The notes beneath the pieces are model-generated. The model made no database searches. It saw nothing but the letters and a program-made list of their open reading frames with translations, and was not told the DNA's origin. DNA of 64,000 bases, taken from NCBI RefSeq assembly GCF_037975245.1, contig NC_092568.1:21602501-21666500 (forward strand). The letters are read 5' to 3'. Shown here piece by piece: positions 14,025-24,497 of the stretch. The stretch comes from Apostichopus japonicus (lineage: Eukaryota > Echinodermata > Holothuroidea > Aspidochirotida > Stichopodidae). Position 1 is the stretch's first letter; each line of letters opens with the position of its first letter. Both the position numbers and the translations under genes were made by a program.

Positions 14025-14205
14025 AAGATTGGAAGATTGCTACCGTTACTCCATTGTTAAAGAAAGCAGGTTTGAACCCTATCTATTCTAATTATAGACC
14101 AATTAGTAATTTGAGCTATGTTTCCAAGTTAGTTGAACGAGCTGTAGTTAATGAGATTGTCTCACATTGTTCATTACATGCTCCTTTTCCTGATTGTCAA
14201 TCTGC
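12224..14205. repeat. Repeat module U4 (second 2-kb tandem unit)
   Basis: Tandem copy of U3. It differs by running on into the uninterrupted RT domain after (TA)n (13962-14022) instead of being cut at CTGCGTA, so it is probably the parent arrangement for the shorter copies. Confidence 0.85.
13096..13513 (+). mobile_element. Second copy of the CR1/L2-like 3' fragment
   Basis: Same 101-aa reading frame (13119-13424) as at 11111-11416, carried along by the 2008-bp tandem duplication. Confidence 0.75.
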
Positions 14206-15178
14206 GTACAGGCAAAATCACTCTACAGAAACTGCACTCATGAAAATACATAGTGATATATTGATGAATATGGACCAACAACAATGCACTCTTTTAATCC
14301 TGTTGGATTTGAGTGCAGCGTTCGATACTGTTAACCATGATATTCTTGTGAACATATTGCGTACCCAATTTGGTATTGTTAATAATGCACAAAAATGGAT
14401 TGGCAATTATCTGTCTTTCAGAAAACAGCATGTATCTATAGAAAATATCTCATCGAAAGATTTTTCTTTGAATTGTGGTGTACCACAGGGCAGCTGTCTG
14501 GGTCCTATTCTTTTTCTTTGTTATGTTTCTCAGTTGTTTGCCATTGTCTCTAAACACCTTCTTAACGCACATAGTTATGCTGATGACACACAGTTATGTT
14601 TATCTTTCAATGCTGGTTCTCTGTTATCTGAGGAACGGGCTGTTCTGGCAATGTAATCACTTATCTTCGAAATAAGATATTGGATGATCAGCAATAGGCT
14701 TATGATCAATCATTCCAAGACTGAGTTTCTTTTAATTGGTACTCGCATCAAGTTGCTAAGACTCGGGTTCAGATGATAAAAGTAGGTAACGTGGATATTA
14801 AGCCATGTGATAGTGCAAAAAATCTTGGGGTTCATCTTGACAGCAACATGTCAATGGACATTCATATTGTAAAAGTTTGCTCAAGGGTATACCATGGACT
14901 CTATAACATTCGTCAGATCAGAAAATTCCTAGACGAGGACTGTACTAAAACTCTTATTAATGTTCTTGTAATTAGTCATATTGACTATTGTAATGCACTC
15001 ATGATTGGTTTACCTGATTATAAGCTCCGTAGAGTTCAAATGGTACTTAATGGAGCGGCTCGGTTGATTTACGCTCTTCCTAAATTTTGTCACATTACTT
15101 TTACTTACAATCTCTTCATTGGTTACCTGTACAGCAACGCATTGAATTTTAATTAATCTTGCAAGTATTTAAATGTTT
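14021..15178 (+). pseudogene. Non-LTR retrotransposon reverse transcriptase, broken
   Basis: Starts at the edge of (TA)n with MEDWKIATVTPLLKK and continues through the RT landmarks of the Jockey/CR1/L2 group: NYRPISNLSYVSKL, AYRQNHSTETAL, LLDLSAAFDTV, GVPQGSCLGPILF and the catalytic YADD at 14576-14587. A frameshift and stop near 14640-14700 separate this from a second open piece (14773-15156: AKNLGVHLDSNMSM, ISHIDYCNAL, VLNGAARLI) that continues the same protein. The endonuclease half and the C-terminal tail are missing here; a tail piece of the same kind lies upstream in each module. It is inactive. Confidence 0.85.
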
Positions 15179-15179
15179 A

Positions 15180-15183
<4 letters not shown>

Positions 15184-15230
<47 letters not shown>
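15184..15230. repeat. (TA)n tract at module/ECI boundary
   Basis: A (TA)n tract marks the junction between the module array and the unique-looking sequence shared with 30590 onward. Confidence 0.9.
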
Positions 15231-15231
<1 letters not shown>

Positions 15232-15799
15232 GTCAAAAGGGCAACGATGGTTCATTTAAATTATTTTGAACCTTGATTGTCTTGTCACTCGATGGTAAGA
15301 AATTGCAATAAACACACGAGACAAATAGTAAATTTCAGCCTTCTTGTTGACTACTATTAGACTATATATACAAGGTCAATTACACACAATACAATTACAC
15401 ACAATACAATTACAATTTGAATTTATGAATTAAATTAAGGTTGCTTCCATATGTATCCAGAGTGAGTGATCCACACCGCGAAAGTACGCTATCTTCATTT
15501 CAATAGTTATGAGCTTTGTCGTCTTTAAATTGAAGTAAAATCTATTTTACCTTGATCTGATCCGACTCGCTTAATGTATGTTTCCCGCGAGTTAAGTTGT
15601 ACGAGTGTTCACCATAATCGTCTGCTGACAAGTTCCATGCCAACGCTGATTCGTTTATTTTTGCCGGTACGCTTTTCAACCTTAATATTGGTTACAGGCT
15701 TCCGAATCCACGGATTGTCACCTTCGCGTCCCAGCCTCCGATCCGGACAGCGCACCCCGAGTGACCCTCTGAGTACCCGGTACAAAAAAAAACTGTTAC

Positions 15800-16150
15800 A
15801 CAGACCATATTACCAAGGGTTACTGGTATTAGTAAGACCATTACATGGTTGCTATAGTATTAACCAGACCACACAGCTGGTTACTGGTATTAACCAAACC
15901 ATTAACACGATCACTATAGTTTTAACTAGATCATTTGCAAGCATGGCTATTGGTATTAACCAGAAGGTTTATATGGTAACTGTTTTCAAGCAGACCATTA
16001 CATGGTTCTTGGTATTAAACAGAACGTTTGCATGGTTACTGGTTTTAAACCAGATCATGACATGGTTTTTAGGTATTCATCGTATCATATACATGTTTAC
16101 TGGTTGTAACCAAACCTTTTAGTTAGTTACTGGCTTTAACCAGATCATGT
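15800..16150. repeat. Degenerate minisatellite just downstream of ECI copy 2
   Basis: Irregular units of about 30-40 bp built on GGTTACTGGTATTAACCA, itself close to an inverted repeat. It lies 100-450 bp past the stop codon of ECI copy 2 on the minus strand and may fall in the 3' UTR. The long ORF across it is a by-product of the repeat. Confidence 0.7.
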
Positions 16151-16254
16151 TTAATAACCGTACCCAACCCGGAGTGACATCATTTCGTAAGTTGTGACAA
16201 ATATTTTCTTGGTTTTAATTGCACTTGTACAAGGTTCAATCCGGTCAGCCAACT

Positions 16255-17201
16255 TTATCCGCTTGGCCAAGGAACAGGTTTCCATCCTAAATATTGAGCA
16301 TTTGTGTCCAATATACTCTCCTGTACGTGTTCAAGCAAGGAATATATCGTCATATTTGTAACGTCTTCTTGTTTTCGATGATTTAAATTCTCTGTCGTTT
16401 CTCGTCTCATCATATTCTTTGTGGAGATTCTGAGATCATCTAAGGTGGTAAAATATGGAAAGGAAGCATTACGTAATAGCTATCACATGTATGTGTGTGA
16501 AGTTTTAACCAGTTTGGCCAGTGAGTTGTTAGGTTTGACCAGGGCACTCATATTAACCCGCCGAGGCCCACTGCCCCGGCTTATCACGACCAGACCCCAA
16601 CGTCGTTGCGTGGAAATCTCAGATCACAAAGCAGCCTTAGAAAAAACCTTATTCCATTTGGGAGATACACTAGGCAGAAGACTTGTTCAAGTCTAAATGT
16701 GACGTAATGAAGCCACACATGACTCGAATTTTTGTGTTTGCTTCATTTGTTACAATGTTTATTTTCTGTAATGGAGATTGCAATAATTTTTTGTTTGGTT
16801 TTGAAGTAGAACTTGGAAATGAGTTTCAGGAATGCGGGGTGGTGTGGGAGGAAGAGTGGGGGAGGGTGGGGGGTCACCGTATTCACCACTGAAACAGTCA
16901 TATTATAACTATGTATTCCCCCATCAACAAGACCCTCACCTTCCATTGATGCTGATTCCTTCAGTCGTATCCTGACCGATGTCATCAGGTCATCTTTTGG
17001 GACTACCATATCCACAAGTCCGATCTTCTGTGCATCTTCTGGAGAGAAGATAGTTCCTGTGTGACGTGAAGATGAATAAAAGTGATCAGATACACTATCA
17101 AGAGAATTGACAAGTTTTCTGAAGTTTCTAAAGTGCTATATACTTGTTCATTGTCACCTCATAAACATAAACATACAAAATATATCTATGTTTATATATA
17201 T

Positions 17202-17257
<56 letters not shown>

Positions 17258-20200
17258 CATGCTCTCACCCACGATGGGTGCATGTTTTAAGTATCCTCTG
17301 ACAACAGTTTTACTAAACGAGTTTTCGCTTGAGCTACGTTCTATGCACTATCGGGTATCATCTGTTCGATTTTGGTTTAAGACCCTAAATTTACCTTTTT
17401 GAAATGAACGTTCCGTTTCTTTGAATCCGATTAAATTAACCATACCGAACTTGACCCAGTTTGGTACCAACCAGCCCTGGAATGAAAAGAGAAAAAAGTG
17501 AGTTACGCAACCTTAAAAACGGTATCTCAGGTTTGCCTATTCATGTTATATCTTCTAACTTTTGTATACTTTACGCCTATGTTTATCAGTATTGGCTCCA
17601 TTCATGATTGCAGCAGAATTTCAAATACTGATCAAAGACATTTCATTTTCACCTTTAAACCAGTCTGTTAACAGTGAGATAATTAATGATCTATACTTCA
17701 GCATTCGGAGTATTAGCTAGCGGAGTGTTAACATAGTGGCTAACGCCGGTGCCTTTCAATCATAAGGTCCCGAGTTCGAGTCACTCCAAGATAAATGTAT
17801 GTCGTCTAGTAACAGAGTTGTTTGCAATTGACAATTCATAATCATGGACGTTAAATATGAATCTAAGAGACTGACTTCTTCGCGAGTTCCTGTTTACAGG
17901 AGGATCTAAAATACATACATACACATACATTCCTAATGTCTTAGGGTGAAAATCGTCCGGGAGAAAGTATTAGAACTAAAAAATATCTTTGAACATTGTG
18001 AAATAAGACACTGTTAACCCACAACATACGCGCTAATAGTAATATTGGGACTTTTTGTTTTTTTACGTGCATTTTAACTTACAGTTCTCGTTTCATCGTG
18101 CCCAATCACGTGATCTCCTTCCGCCATGACGCGAGAGTCACATGCCGTGGCCAGTGCACAGCCCGATGCTGTGGCGGATCCCTAGAAGAAGTAAAAGTGA
18201 TCATTTACAGACATTTCATCATTATTGAGGGATATAAAATCCAATGAAAATATATAAAACAAAGTTTCATATAATGGTCATATGACACGGTTACGTAATC
18301 AAGTTTCCACACAGTGATAAGAAGAAGCATCGATTTCTATTGGTTTTATTATAAATAGAAATTAGGTAACCAAATTCACATCCGATATTTTTCTATTTCA
18401 GAATATGATACCGTTTTTAAATTCCCATGAATCAAACTTTGCAAGACCGAGTATGTCGGATAGGGTGGCTGGGGGAAAACGGAGCGGGGGGGGGTGGGTA
18501 GAGGGAGACGGGCGTTGAAAATGAGGGCTCACCCCTGTCAGGAATGTTTTTTGATCCAAATGTATTTGTCATGTCTGTATTGCAACAGGCAAATGTAAAG
18601 AGTTCGTTTGAACTCGCATAATTGCTTTGTGATAAAATGAATAAGTCTTATGTTTTATTTGCTGAACATGGTATTCCAGCCTGCACGTAAAGATCCTTTA
18701 TTTGAGCAATTTCTCAAATAAATTGTTAATATATGACAAAATTTGGATTACTTACATTAATAGCAGCGACAGTGATGAGTGAAGATGCGTAAAGCCGCAC
18801 CCATGTTTCTTGGTATAGAGACCAAAACTTGTAGATTTCATTACTAGGTTTTTGGCGAAGTGATAACATATCCAGTCCAGAACTGAAGATTCCGGTTACC
18901 CCCTGAATAAGGATAACGAGTGAAATGGAAAATGAAATATAACAAAATATTAAGTCTTGACTGCTTGCAACTTGGCCGAAAATTCAGTGAACAATATGAT
19001 TTCGAAACTTTTTCTATTGCAGGAAGCGAAGAAGTGGCACTGCTGTGAAAATGTTTGAGTATATGTAACAGTATTCTTTTACTAATATATGAGGAAATAT
19101 ATATTCGTTTTCTTTTCCATATATAATAAGTGATATCACACGATATACACATATCAATGTTATTTAATCCAAGTTTTACTAGACTTCAAAAATTTTGATA
19201 AAATACATGCATGTATATAGGCCTTTTTGTTAAAGATCTGTGGCGTTAATGTCAACATTTCGATATAAATTTGTCTACGGTATTAATCAGAACAAATAGA
19301 AAACAATTAAAAAACATGTCACGTTTAGGTTTACCGATAAGTTCACTACATCAGATTAACCTATAGCACGAGATTCATAAAGTAGAGAATTATTTGGACG
19401 TGTTCTTTTCTGATTAGCATATCAAACCATTCCATTTCTTATCATCCCTAAACAGCTCATGTACTTAAAGCTTCATTTACAAATACTGTGTGTTCATTGT
19501 GTAATCTCAACTAACACTGACAAAGCATGCACCTTATTTAGAATAAGACTTTTCTTTAAGAAATGTTTATTCATTTTTTGTGACGAGAGTAAAGGTACAT
19601 TTTTATGCGTTGCGACCCACAGTCTCGGGTGCAAGTTTTCTCTGTGACATCCGCAAGATTCGGCTATAATTTACTGGAAATTAAGAGAACACTTATATAC
19701 CCATCTGGTAGTGTACATCATGACTATAACCAATGTACTAGAAAGTTCGCACGAACTGTATTTTAATGCGTGGTTGGACCGGGGAAACACAGAATTGATT
19801 AAATTTCCAAACTGAACCAAAATGATTGTCAACTTACCGATGTCAAGACAATCGCTCTATATGCTTTTGAGTCTTCTAATTGTTGCAATGTTTCTGAGAG
19901 AACTGTCAGTAGATTCGTGCAAAGTGAATTATCAGGCTCCTTTACCATTTTCAAGATTACAACGTCTGAGAGAAATTATTAGAAAGAAAAGGATATGCCA
20001 ATCAAGTGAGGTTTCATTTCACAAAGTCTCGATTATATTTAATTGATCAATCAATTGATAGCCACTTTATCGAAGCCGAATGTTTCTCACTATACTCTCA
20101 ATATACTGAGAGGATGACTCGAGGAATTAATTTTAGTATTGATATGCTACAAAGTCCAAGAAACACACAGGAAGAAATGAGAGCAATAGCAATATCTCTA

Positions 20201-20503
20201 TAACTATATCAGTTTTCAAGACATCCATGTTTAAACATGCTGGAAGTTCAGAATATTCAATTTTAGGCTAAATAGTCAATGTTGTTAACATATATATATA
20301 TATTCATATATATATATATATGTATGTAAATATATATATATAAATATTATATATATATATATATATATATTGCAAATATTACCATCAAATTCTTCATCTT
20401 TCTTTACTGTCAGATATTTTGATTGGCTAGAGATGTACCTCTTCATACATGTGTACCTATTACCAGGCAGGAGTAATCGAACAGTTTGTCGACAAAAAGC
20501 CAT
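16255..20503 (-). CDS. ECI1: Diverged ECI1 paralogue, mitochondrial type (copy 2)
   Basis: Join(16255..16439, 16940..17056, 17395..17476, 18083..18181, 18756..18902, 19838..19965, 20383..20503) on the minus strand; 879 bp, 292 aa, every intron GT-AG and every phase as in copy 1. The N-terminus ([17 protein letters not shown]) is basic, as in a mitochondrial presequence. GIFSSGLDM is kept, but the usual PAGG of the second oxyanion loop reads TASG (NGSATASGCALATACDSR) and the active-site segment reads GHDETRT instead of GLNETKV. The catalytic Glu position is retained. The last exon (185 bp) begins DLRISTKNMMRRETT, aligning with GPRSLTKQMMRQDTI of copy 4, and is 18 bp longer. A splice acceptor sits directly before the ATG. 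It is probably still an acyl-CoA isomerase or hydratase-fold enzyme, with substrate range uncertain. It is nearly identical to copy 3, from which it was separated by a recent duplication. Confidence 0.85.
17722..17931 (+). mobile_element. tRNA-derived SINE (copy A)
   Basis: A 66-nt tRNA-like head begins GGAGTG and closes CACTCC (acceptor-like pairing), with A-box-like TAGTGGCTAACG and B-box-like GAGTTCGAGTC. An unrelated body and a CATA-rich tail follow. It lies in an intron of ECI copy 2 and is shared with copy 3, so it predates the duplication. Confidence 0.7.
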
Positions 20504-22196
20504 GCTGTAGAAAAACAGGACATTTGGTAAGTAAAAAAAATGTAAAATAAGCCGTTTTCTTTAAAATCAATTTAATCACCATATCAGAAGTAAATTAAAC
20601 AGCCATCGCTGCATTTCAATAAAATGCCTTCCTTTCATTAATCCAAATTAAAATGTAAATTTATTTTGAGAGTTTTGTTAATAGTTTGATAGATTTTTTG
20701 GATTGCTAGATACCTAAGTGAGAACGATAGTGTCTGGAGATGTCTTTTTGTTTTCATTCTTTAATATTTGTTTACTACTACTACTAATTTTTATTCTATA
20801 CGGTTTTTGGTCTAAAGTGTTAAATGTTCTAAAGTAGTTTGGCAGATCCAAATGGACGGACCATTGTATCCTTTACCAATAGCCGCTAAAAATCATCTTC
20901 AAAAGATGTAAAACTATATCAAATTATATAAATCATTGCATTTATGAAAGCAATATTAGTAACATTTTTAGATTAAACACTCAATATATCTCTTCTCCCC
21001 GAAATTTCCACCAGTAAGGACACGCTAAAAGAAACCTAGAATTATATAGTCAACATTATTAAAAAGAAGAAGAATATTAAACCATCCTCACCAAACCTTC
21101 CTCCTGTAAAGAGAAAGATGAGGGTGATGAACTGTTTCTATAACGGACCACGTTCAACGGAAAAGTCTTTGCTGAGACCAGACGCAGAAGATGAAGAAGT
21201 GGGGTTGGGGTGGGGGTGGGTGGTGATTTACATTAGCGGTTACTATGTGCAAGAATAGAAATTAGCATACAATGATTATCTTGGTCCCTAATGTAAACTT
21301 TGTAGTGAAGCAAACGGCACGGAACACAGTCTTAAGTGGTTGGAGGAACATTATTTTTCATATGGTAAAGTATAGTCCCTTCAGATTTGATGTTAATATA
21401 TCAAGGGATGTCAGCTTGCATTTCGTGTCCATAGAAGGAATTGTAACTTGATATTTTCTGCCCATATATTTTAAGAGATAGAAAGGTGTTGAACCCATGG
21501 GCGCCCCCCCAACACATTTCGATGGGTGGAGGACACACTATCAAACATTCCCCCCCCCCCCACACACACACACACATGTGGAAAAAGAGTAGTGTCGTGG
21601 CTCTATATGGTTAGGGCTTACACATCTCACTGGGTTCTAATGTTCATGTCAATTGGAATCACTAATAAAAAAAAATAATCCACCAAAAATTAAGGCCGCA
21701 TGAACTTTATTGCAGATTTCCTGAGTGACGAATTTGTAATTTCCTCCCGAAATCACGCAACTAGAAGTCTGCTATCCAGCCTGGCAAGTGCCATCTCCAG
21801 CGATCTGGCAGGTATTGAAATCTGAGATTTTCTTGGTACGCTGCGCGCCAACCGATGGTGGTGCTTCGCTTAGATAGTACTTACGGCCGAAATACTCGAA
21901 TCGATTACGCCCCCCCCCCCCTCCCCCACGTTTCAAATCGGATTGACGCCCCTGATTGAACAGTTTCTTTATTGTCAACGACAGCTTAGCGCACGTGTAG
22001 TCACATGAACGAACCAACGAACCAATGAAACAATGAATCAATGGATTAATTAGAAAGCCACTGGATCTTATGACTACAATGGCTTCCACAACAATATGTC
22101 GAAAATTTGATACTCTCTGTCAGGATGTCATGTTTTCGTAACCTCGTCAAATATCGTATTTTCTTGACGTGTTGTCAACTTAAGTATCAAACTATG
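20504..22196. other. Intergenic/5' region of ECI copy 2
   Basis: Upstream flank on the minus strand. Holds a splice acceptor just before the ATG (20505-20510), so at least part is the first intron. It also holds the hAT-like element at 21496-21954. No other gene is seen. Confidence 0.5.
21496..21954. mobile_element. Non-autonomous hAT-like element, copy A (459 bp)
   Basis: Ends CATGGGCG...CGCCCCTG, with the family hairpin at about 21840-21881. The left flank is GTTGAACC and the right flank ATTGAACA; the orthologous copy B has GTTGAACC on its right, so GTTGAACC was the original 8-bp duplication. Confidence 0.75.
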
Positions 22197-23155
22197 GAGT
22201 ATATACAAGTTTACCATGCATTGGAAATTTGACAAGGGTGTTGTTTTTGGTTGGGTGAAGTTTGAAAGACATGTTTTGGTTGTTATCTTAACTATTGATG
22301 ATCATAAACATTTAAGCGTGGACTGATGAACCAAGGTCATTATCGATTTAGACTCATTCGATCATTTCAGACAATTAACTTTGAGAAACTTGAAAAAAAA
22401 AATGGAGTACAAACATTAATGACAGATTTTTCTATTTTTGTATTGAGTTGCGATAAATCAACTACCCCCCCCCCTTTCCCTAGTGTCATCTTTTAAGCTT
22501 ACAGACAAGAACATACATTTTAAAGCCTGCGTTGGGGGAGGGTAGGGGGTATGAATGTATTGCGTGGTGAGGAAATTGCTCTGCTGAGCTATAGCTATAT
22601 TTACAAGTATCAAACACAGTCATTCTAAAATAAGAAAGAAACTACATTATTATTTTCAATGTAAGTATATATACATGTATAGATTAAAACAAACCGTAAA
22701 ATCAAAGTCATGTTTATGCACGTATACCATTGTTAAGCATTACAGTAGTTTAATGTTTTGGCTTTATGTTCTTTAATTAGTAACAATATTAAAACAAAAG
22801 CGAGATGGTTCTTACCTTTCGTCTGTTTTCTGATTAATATCAAAACCGTCAATTTTTTCAAAGAAATCTCAACGGAGAGCATAAAAGTTTCTAAAAACGC
22901 GGTCAATTGACACAAAACACTATATGGGTGTACTGTGAAACATACTATTGACTCAAATGAAATATTATATAATATATATATTATTATTAGGGTAATCTTC
23001 AACAAAACCTGTTTACTGTCTGCGTTACCAGACAGATAGCACATGAGTCTACATATAAAACAAATAACATTCTATTGTCATCGACTGTATCTCACTTTAC
23101 CATTACTGCATATAGGTTATATGTAAGTGTTTGTATGTATGTATATATATATATA
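22197..23155. repeat. Repeat module U5
   Basis: Same family as U1-U4, without the retrotransposon 3' piece. Begins AGTATATACAAGTTTACC (as at 10637) and carries the candidate minus-strand donor at 22814-22815. Confidence 0.8.
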
Positions 23156-23731
23156 CATTTCAGACAATTAACTGAGAAACTTGAAAAAAAAAATGGAGTA
23201 CAAACATTAATGACAGATTTTTCTATTTTGTATTGAGTTGCGATATTTCAACTACCCCCCCCCCCATCCCTAGTGTCATCTTTTAAGCTTACAGGCAAGA
23301 ACATACATTTTAAAGCCTGCGTTGGGGGAGGGGAGGGGAGGGGGTTTGAATGTATTGCGTGGTGAGGAAATTGCTCTGCTGAGCTATAGCTATATGTACA
23401 AGTATCAAACACAGTCATTCTAAAATATGAAAGAAACTACATTATTATTTTCAATGTAAGTATATATACATGTATAGATTAAAACAAACCGTAAAATCAA
23501 AGTCATGTTTATGCACGTACACCATTGTTAAGCATTACAGTAGTTTAATGCTTTGGCTTTATGTTCTTTAATTAGTAACAATATTAAAACAAAAGCGAGA
23601 TGGTTCTTACCTTTCGTCTGTTTTCTGATTAATATCAAAACCGTCATTTTTTTTTAAAGAAATCTCAACGGAGAGCATAAAAGTTTCTAAAAACGCGGTC
23701 AATTGACACAAAACACTATATGGGTGTACTG

Positions 23732-24395
23732 TGTTATGATGCAGCATGTTACTTTAAAGGTTAACTACGCTAATTGATGTTATGCAATTCTTTAATGGTG
23801 TATTATTATGCTAATTTGTAGACGTAGAGCACAATCAATGCAGTTCTAAGCTACGGTCGAGTAACCTCACCGAATGTCATATATATTAGTTTTCAAGGAG
23901 TGGCTCTGGCTCTTCTCCCAGTGGCACCAACCTGTACGTCACGCCACGTAAAACGACTATGTCTGCCTAGCCCTTACTAAACCTACCTTTTCCGTTCCGG
24001 CCTTTCTTCACCATGTCAACCACGCTGTGTGTGACATACTCTTAACTCTCTTTTGGATACCATTCTTCTGAACTTATTATTTACCTTACCCGTCCTGTTC
24101 TCTATACCGGAGCTGTTATTTATACGAAAAGCGCCTTCCGGAAGCTTCCAGACACACCCGCACTACGGTTACAGACTACCCTGGGATTTGACACCCCGAC
24201 GGAGAGCCCAGCGGTAGCCGAGGTACCTTGCGTGCGCGCTAAGTTAACTTTAAGTATTAAGGCATGTAATGTATTTATGCTAAGTTATATATTTTTGTTA
24301 CCAAGAGACACGCATTAGATTCTTTTAAAACAAAACCTCTCTAACCTACTTTATTGTGTTCGTTTCCCAAACCATGATATCTGGACTTCGTAACA
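23732..24395 (+). repeat. 5' LTR of the Gmr1-like element
   Basis: 664 bp, begins TGTTATGATG and ends CGTAACA, so it has the usual TG...CA ends. It is repeated at 29329-29969. It holds a block of about 24 bp (around 23988-24012) that is absent from the 3' LTR. Confidence 0.95.
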
Positions 24396-24404
24396 GATAT
24401 TATT

Positions 24405-24422
24405 TGGGGGCCTATCCGGGAA
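24405..24422 (+). promoter_or_regulatory. Primer-binding site, tRNA-Pro-like
   Basis: TGGGGGCCTATCCGGGAA lies 9 nt after the 5' LTR. It begins TGG (complement of CCA) and, as far as I recall, matches the tRNA-Pro primer site of gammaretroviruses except at a few central positions. The tRNA assignment is inferred; the position and TGG start are seen. Confidence 0.65.
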
Positions 24423-24497
24423 ACGAACAAATTGGCTAAACTTGCAAAATTTTTCAAAAATACCAGATTAGCAAAATTTGCATCTAATTAGTGTCTC

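Larger units (their letters stand above)
15232..22196. repeat. Segmental duplication, copy A
   Basis: About 7 kb carrying ECI copy 2 and its flanks. It matches about 30590-41734 closely throughout exons, introns and intergenic DNA. Both edges are module sequence. Differences are mainly insertions in copy B. Confidence 0.9.

Noticed and set aside
15574-16122. 182-aa plus-strand ORF (and the 201-aa copy at 30918-31523).
   Set aside because: Most of it spans the degenerate minisatellite and shows no domain. Similarity between the copies follows from the segmental duplication.
16743-17015. ORF that continues the 117-bp exon of ECI copy 2 as an alternative C-terminus.
   Set aside because: It reads through a good GT donor into G/C-homopolymer intron DNA. 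A homologous last exon with a matching phase exists at 16255-16439.
17722-17787. Possible functional tRNA gene.
   Set aside because: The head lacks a proper anticodon arm and is followed by a SINE body and tail; the same holds for 33075 and 53796.
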